The notes under the pieces were generated by a model. That model made no database searches, was not told the DNA's origin, and worked only from the letters and a program-made list of their open reading frames with translations. Below are positions 5,055 through 8,225 of a stretch of 8,225 nucleotides of DNA, one piece after another (position 1 is the first letter of the stretch; every line of letters begins with the position of its first letter). A program made the position numbers and the translations under genes. The DNA is from Chloroflexota bacterium (GTDB lineage: Bacteria; Chloroflexota; UBA6077; CF-72), in the NCBI GenBank assembly GCA_019247135.1, contig JAFAPL010000207.1, forward strand, positions 1 to 8,225. The letters run 5' to 3'.

Positions 5055-7022
5055 CTAGCTCAACTCGATCTCGTAGCGTTGGCCGGCCCGAACGGGAAAC
5101 CGATGCGCCGCGACCGAGCCCCGGCTCTCATCGTGAAGTCGGCGCGCGCTGGCGTCCAACACGCGGCACCGACGCGGCCAATCTCCGAAATCGAGCAGGG
5201 CGGTATCGCCTTCGTACCACAATGAGAACCGCTGACCACGATACGTGAGAGGCCCGATGCCGAGCCGACCGCCTTCGAGAAGACGGGACGGCAGGCCAGG
5301 ACAGAGCTCGAACACGTACGCGTCCGTCCGTCTGCTTTCTCGAAATCCGAGTAGATGGCGGATGACCAGGTTGGTCGTCGTCGCCCCCCAGCCGTAGGCG
5401 TCGTGACCGTCGAACGTCGACCAGTCCCGCGGCCAGAACTCGGGGGATGCGCCGGGCATGGGGCGACCCGGCTGGTCAGGTTCGCGGCGGGTGGTGACGC
5501 GATAGACACGGTCGACCAGTTCGGCCTGCAGCTCACGCATGCGGGCGTCGTGCCCGAGGGCTGCCGAGGATTCGACCAGTACGTACGTCCACGAAGGCCA
5601 CATGCTCCAGGGAGGTGTCGCGTGCCGCCAGACCTCTTCAGCATCGAGCGGCAATCCGAGCAACAGCGGTGTCAGGGAGAGCGCGGAGTAGCGCAGCGGA
5701 TCGACGCCCCAGTACGGCTGCGAGTCCCGCGGTTGCAATGCCCAATCTCGATACCGGCCTTCGCGCGCGTCATAGAGCTGGCGCGTTCTGTTCGTGTAGT
5801 CCAGGTCGATCTCGCGCCAGTGCTCGGCGGGCTCGGCAAGCTCGGTCGCAAAAAACGACAACACACGCGCGGCGTACGCGACCGTCGCCTGAAGCTCGAC
5901 AGGACGAATGCGTCCGCTGATGTCCGCGTCGCCGCTGCCTGTCGGGTCGAGCCTGGGGTTGCCGTCCTCACCGGCTTCCCACGTGCACTTGTAGACGATC
6001 CACCCGTCGGCATCGCGCCGATGTTCCAGCCACCACTCCAGATACGCGCACGCATATGGATACAGCTGACGCAGCCACTCGCGGTCCAGCGTGCGCAGGT
6101 ACATGAGCTCGAGATTCAGGAATGGCAGGCACCACGCGGGCGACGTGCCGCACACGCTGCCATCGACGGCGACCATGTTCGGCGAGCCGTCGAAGAAGAC
6201 GCAGGGCACATTGGGCCGCGGCGCGTCTCTGAACATGCTGAGGACGGCGCGCTGTGCGAGGTGTGGGTCGGCGTAGGCCAGCCGCAACATGTCGAGCGCG
6301 CCCTCGGCCAGAACCACTCGCGGCCAGCTGACCATCCAGGCCGACCAGACGTCGGTGAAGATGCCCGATGCCGGTTGGACGAGCATGCGCGTGGTCTCGA
6401 AATCGTGGAACATCCCCTCGCGCCAGCCGGCTGGCCAGTCGCCTTGCAACCCTGGACAGTTTGCGTAGAACGCGTCGTCCTCGGCCTTCAGCCGGGCGTG
6501 CGTCGCGTCCATTGCTGGTAGCACTCGTTGCGCCATGGTCTGTGCGTTGGCGCCGCGAGCGAGCACTGCCTGGGAGAAATCTGCTGTTGCGAGTGCGAAA
6601 TGCTGGTCCGACAGCACGCGGTCGAAGCTCACGATGCGTTCGTCGTCGACTGCCAGAACCGTTGCGTTCACGGTGCGAGCACACAGGGCGTCCTCGCCGT
6701 CCAGAAAGAACTGCGCCGACGCGCTGCCACCGGGCCAGGTCAGCTCGAACTCGAAGATCAGGCAGGAGTGGTGCGTACAACGGACGCGCACGCCGGCTAT
6801 ATCGAAGTCACGCCGGCTCTGGAGGAGGCGGCCGTCCAGCTCCAGCGCGAATGCGAGGCCCACGCGTCTGTGCGGCTGCCGCTGCGTCGGATAGACCCAC
6901 TCGATACCGAGGCGGTCGAGCATCGTTCGCAAGTTGCCGCCTTGCGTGTCGCGCCAGGAGCGGGCGCGGTGGCCAGGGTTCTTCAGGTAGCCGAAGGGCG
7001 TGAAGTCGGCATCGACACTCAC
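5055..7022 (-). CDS. Six-hairpin glycoside hydrolase (GH63/trehalase-like (alpha/alpha)6 fold), substrate unknown
   Basis: 655 residues from GTG 7022. The N-terminal part (about 1-150) looks like a beta-sandwich domain, followed by an (alpha/alpha)6-barrel. Barrel signs: SGIFTDVWSAW (219-229) with repeated helical hairpins; KCTWEAGEDGNPR (345-357), matching the GH63/mannosylglycerate-hydrolase WE-x-G-x-D-x2-PR motif and giving Asp353 as likely general acid; and PEFWPRDW (527-534) followed by GWGATTTNLV (544-553), giving Glu528 as likely base. In-frame sequence continues upstream to 7169, but the residues there are Arg-rich and out of character. GTG 7022 overlaps the lipoprotein TGA as GTGA, the usual translational-coupling arrangement. 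There is no signal peptide, so it is probably cytosolic, acting on an alpha-linked sugar or glycoside. The exact family and substrate cannot be decided by eye. Confidence 0.8.
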   Translation of the reverse strand: MSVDADFTPFGYLKNPGHRARSWRDTQGGNLRTMLDRLGIEWVYPTQRQPHRRVGLAFALELDGRLLQSRRDFDIAGVRVRCTHHSCLIFEFELTWPGGSASAQFFLDGEDALCARTVNATVLAVDDERIVSFDRVLSDQHFALATADFSQAVLARGANAQTMAQRVLPAMDATHARLKAEDDAFYANCPGLQGDWPAGWREGMFHDFETTRMLVQPASGIFTDVWSAWMVSWPRVVLAEGALDMLRLAYADPHLAQRAVLSMFRDAPRPNVPCVFFDGSPNMVAVDGSVCGTSPAWCLPFLNLELMYLRTLDREWLRQLYPYACAYLEWWLEHRRDADGWIVYKCTWEAGEDGNPRLDPTGSGDADISGRIRPVELQATVAYAARVLSFFATELAEPAEHWREIDLDYTNRTRQLYDAREGRYRDWALQPRDSQPYWGVDPLRYSALSLTPLLLGLPLDAEEVWRHATPPWSMWPSWTYVLVESSAALGHDARMRELQAELVDRVYRVTTRREPDQPGRPMPGASPEFWPRDWSTFDGHDAYGWGATTTNLVIRHLLGFRESRRTDAYVFELCPGLPSRLLEGGRLGIGPLTYRGQRFSLWYEGDTALLDFGDWPRRCRVLDASARRLHDESRGSVAAHRFPVRAGQRYEIELS

Positions 7023-7426
7023 TGGCTGCACAGAATGACGCGGCCGCGCGCGTCGGAGTGGTACTCGAGCTGCTGGCCGCCGCCGCTCACGACGATCAAA
7101 TACCCCGGCGTGACCACCTGAGCATACACATCGCCCTGGCGCGGACAGCCGAGGGATGCGTCGGGCCATTGCCGCGGCTCAACCCGATCGACGCTGATAT
7201 CCGTATCCGAGACGCTCAGCCGTTGCGCGGCATCGTGCGTGGCCTGGTTGACGGCCTGTTGTGCTTCTGGGCCGGGACTGGCACTAGGGCTCACGCCAGG
7301 CTTCGGACTTGCGACGCTGGCTGGCGCCGCCGCTGGGCTCGGGCCCGGGGTTGGCGGGACATTCGATGCTGCGCACGCGCTGCTCAGGCCCACCAGACAC
7401 AGGTACAGGTACAGCAACGCGCGCAT
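7019..7426 (-). CDS. Exported lipoprotein-like protein with a WPDASLGCP C-terminal domain
   Basis: 135 residues from ATG 7426. A hydrophobic leader (MRALLYLYLCLVGLSSAC, 1-18) ends in a relaxed lipobox (SSAC, Cys18); cleavage by signal peptidase I near ACA (17-19) is the alternative. It is followed by a Pro/Ala/Ser-rich linker (about 22-55) and a compact domain (64-135) with QWPDASLGCP (87-96), VVTPGYLIVVSGGG (104-117), LEYHSD (120-125) and a terminal Cys133 that could pair with Cys94. I know this domain only as a conserved hypothetical in small exported proteins, often from Chloroflexota and Cyanobacteria. An in-frame TTG at 7462 would extend the protein by 12 residues ahead of the leader, and it lies almost at the predicted transcription start, so it was rejected. 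It is the first gene of the minus-strand operon, and its stop overlaps the start of the glycosidase. Confidence 0.75.
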   Translation of the reverse strand: MRALLYLYLCLVGLSSACAASNVPPTPGPSPAAAPASVASPKPGVSPSASPGPEAQQAVNQATHDAAQRLSVSDTDISVDRVEPRQWPDASLGCPRQGDVYAQVVTPGYLIVVSGGGQQLEYHSDARGRVILCSQ

Positions 7427-7474
7427 CAGATCGCACTCTACTGCGCTGCGCGGCTTCAACAATCCACGACCCGC

Positions 7475-7502
7475 GGTTTACTTGTGCGACACAAGTTGTC
7501 AA
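7475..7502 (-). promoter_or_regulatory. Promoter of the lipoprotein-glycosidase operon
   Basis: On the minus strand a perfect TTGACA -35 (7497-7502) is followed by a 16-nt spacer and TAAACC (7475-7480) as a weak -10 (3 of 6 matches). Transcription would begin near 7466-7469 and give a leader of about 40 nt before ATG 7426. This supports ATG 7426 over the TTG at 7462. The spacer is almost filled by a palindrome, so the promoter is probably regulated. Confidence 0.5.
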
Positions 7503-7503
7503 C
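7481..7503. promoter_or_regulatory. Nested palindromes, candidate operator between divergent genes
   Basis: CTTGTG-CGA-CACAAG (7481-7495) is a perfect 6-bp dyad with a 3-nt centre. It overlaps ACAA-G-TTGT (7491-7499) and GTTG-T-CAAC (7495-7503). The first dyad fills the -35/-10 spacer of the minus-strand promoter, where a bound repressor would block RNA polymerase. GACAAC at 7520-7525 is a further inverted copy of GTTGTC (7495-7500). No regulator gene is visible in the window. Confidence 0.45.
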
Positions 7504-7514
7504 GTGTGCGCCGC

Positions 7515-7518
7515 AGGA
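7515..7518 (+). promoter_or_regulatory. Shine-Dalgarno AGGA for the zinc-ribbon gene
   Basis: AGGA lies 8 nt before ATG 7527. The alternative in-frame ATG at 7518 overlaps this element and has no ribosome-binding site of its own, so 7527 is the preferred start. Confidence 0.5.
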
Positions 7519-7526
7519 TGACAACC

Positions 7527-7694
7527 ATGTCCACCAGTTCGGGAGGCTCCGCCAGAGACGTCCATCTGCGGTGCGCATGCTGCGGCGAGTCGTTCGTGTA
7601 TTCGGCTGGCGAGCAGGAGCTGCATGCGCTGCGGGGTGTCGTCCGCGAGCCGCGCGCGTGCCCGGGCTGCCGCAGGCGACTCGGCGCCTCCTGA
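7527..7694 (+). CDS. Small zinc-ribbon protein (zf-trcl / zinc-ribbon_3 type)
   Basis: 55 residues from ATG 7527 (58 from the in-frame ATG 7518). Two CxxC knuckles are present: Cys16-x2-Cys19 in LRCACCGESF and Cys45-x2-Cys48 in CPGCRR. Between them is the family hallmark FVYSAGEQELHALRG (23-37), which matches the widespread small zinc-ribbon family with an F-x-(F/Y)-(T/S)-A-G-E-Q core. That family has no settled function; nucleic-acid binding or a redox or regulatory role is usually assumed. The protein is cytosolic, with no leader. It is divergent from the lipoprotein operon across a palindrome-rich gap, and its stop lies 16 bp from the convergent GT-C-type gene. Confidence 0.78.
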   Translation: MSTSSGGSARDVHLRCACCGESFVYSAGEQELHALRGVVREPRACPGCRRRLGAS

Positions 7695-7710
7695 CCGTGC
7701 CAGGCTGACC

Positions 7711-8225
7711 TCAACGCGGCGGCCGCATCGCGGCCAGTGGCTGCACGTCTGTATACACCCGGTACCCCCCGATGTCGCTGATGTGCGCCTGCCCGCCGAC
7801 GGTTCCAAGCTGGTCGAGAAACATTGTCTCCGGAAGCGTGTCCGGCACGAACACCCAGGCCGGGTTCGGCGTGCGCTGCACGTTGTCCGCCGGCGGCACA
7901 TACCGATTGAAGCCACCCGAGATCACGTACGCGAGCACGGTCTCGCGTGTCTCGAACATGATCGGGTAGCCGATCCAGTAATCGGTGTACATCTGGTGGC
8001 GGTCCTGAGCGACCAGAAAATCCACTAGCTGGGACCGCGTTGCGGCCGTGCTGTCCAGCGCGTCTTCCGGTCGCCACAAACGTGGGTCGGTCGTCAGCAG
8101 ACTCCAGACGTTCAAGAACACCAGGCCCACCACCGCGAGCCAACGTAGAACGGGTCGTAGCGACCACACGGCGCCGAACAACAGCGGCACCGTCGAGTAC
8201 AGCGGTAACGCATAACGCGGCTCGG
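7711..8225 (-). CDS. GT-C-type membrane glycosyltransferase-like protein, C-terminal 170 residues (N-terminus beyond window)
   Basis: The frame is open from the right edge to the TGA at 7711-7713. The visible part begins EPRYALPLYSTVPLLFGAVW, resembling the (E/P)RY-x-LPLY stretch near the end of the membrane part of GT39-like (ArnT/PMT) proteins. One or two hydrophobic segments follow (LLFGAVWSL and VLRWLAVVGLVFLNVWSLL), then a soluble tail of about 130 residues with YTDYWIGYPIMFETRE and HISDIGGYRVYTDV, typical of the extracytoplasmic C-terminal domain in such proteins. An internal GTG (8190) could be taken as a start, but the upstream residues fit the family, so the gene continues out of the window. 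The family would transfer a sugar from a polyprenyl-phosphate carrier; the acceptor is unknown. The catalytic N-terminal half is not in view. Confidence 0.72.
   Translation of the reverse strand, partial: EPRYALPLYSTVPLLFGAVWSLRPVLRWLAVVGLVFLNVWSLLTTDPRLWRPEDALDSTAATRSQLVDFLVAQDRHQMYTDYWIGYPIMFETRETVLAYVISGGFNRYVPPADNVQRTPNPAWVFVPDTLPETMFLDQLGTVGGQAHISDIGGYRVYTDVQPLAAMRPPR

Noticed and set aside
5355..6521. 388-codon plus-strand open frame opposite the glycosidase
   Set aside because: The minus-strand reading carries glycosidase motifs; this one shows none and has Arg- and Val-rich composition typical of a mirror frame.
7023..7169. In-frame extension of the glycosidase up to 7169
   Set aside because: It overlaps the lipoprotein gene by about 150 bp, is Arg-rich, and the GTGA stop/start overlap gives a better start at 7022.
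1..8225. tRNA, rRNA, CRISPR, insertion-sequence, toxin-antitoxin or phage-defence features
   Set aside because: Reading both strands I found no repeat-spacer array, terminal inverted repeats, transposase, tRNA-like cloverleaf or recognisable defence gene.

Overview
The window is a GC-rich, densely packed bacterial segment with nine protein genes, two of them cut by the window edges. I see no RNA gene, CRISPR array, insertion sequence or phage gene. No gap exceeds about 65 bases. The taxon cannot be fixed from sequence alone. A Chloroflexota-like or Dormibacterota-like soil or sediment bacterium is my best guess, from the GC bias, the small lipoprotein with a WPDASLGCP-type C-terminal domain, the GT-C-type membrane protein, and leaderless-looking promoters.

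Left part (1-4769), on alternating strands: a PolX-type DNA polymerase/PHP protein runs off the left edge (-). It is divergent from a lone E1-alpha subunit of a 2-oxoacid dehydrogenase (+). The E1-alpha stop codon touches the stop codon of a PaaK-type arylacetate-CoA ligase (-). PaaK is divergent, across 38 bp, from a DpgC-like cofactor-independent arylacetyl-CoA dioxygenase (+). DpgC is known from vancomycin-type glycopeptide pathways, where it turns 3,5-dihydroxyphenylacetyl-CoA into the arylglyoxylate. No other glycopeptide gene is visible here. Read together, ligase, DpgC-like oxygenase and ThDP-dependent E1-alpha suggest an uncharacterised aerobic route: arylacetate -> arylacetyl-CoA -> arylglyoxylate -> decarboxylated product. 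This is the most interesting hypothesis in the window, and it is an inference.

Three of these genes (E1-alpha, paaK, dpgC-like) have a TANNNT hexamer exactly 6 nt before the ATG and no usable Shine-Dalgarno sequence. This is the signature of leaderless transcripts. It fixes the starts and implies very compact, mutually interfering divergent promoters.

Right part (4776-8225): a minus-strand run that looks like one operon encodes an envelope lipoprotein-like protein, a six-hairpin (GH63/trehalase-like) glycoside hydrolase coupled to it by a GTGA stop/start overlap, and an 83-aa protein with a CCCH putative zinc site. The run starts from a promoter with a perfect TTGACA -35 and a 15-bp palindrome filling its spacer. 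Divergent from it is a small zinc-ribbon protein (+), which faces the C-terminus of a multi-pass GT-C-type glycosyltransferase-like protein (-) that leaves the window on the right.
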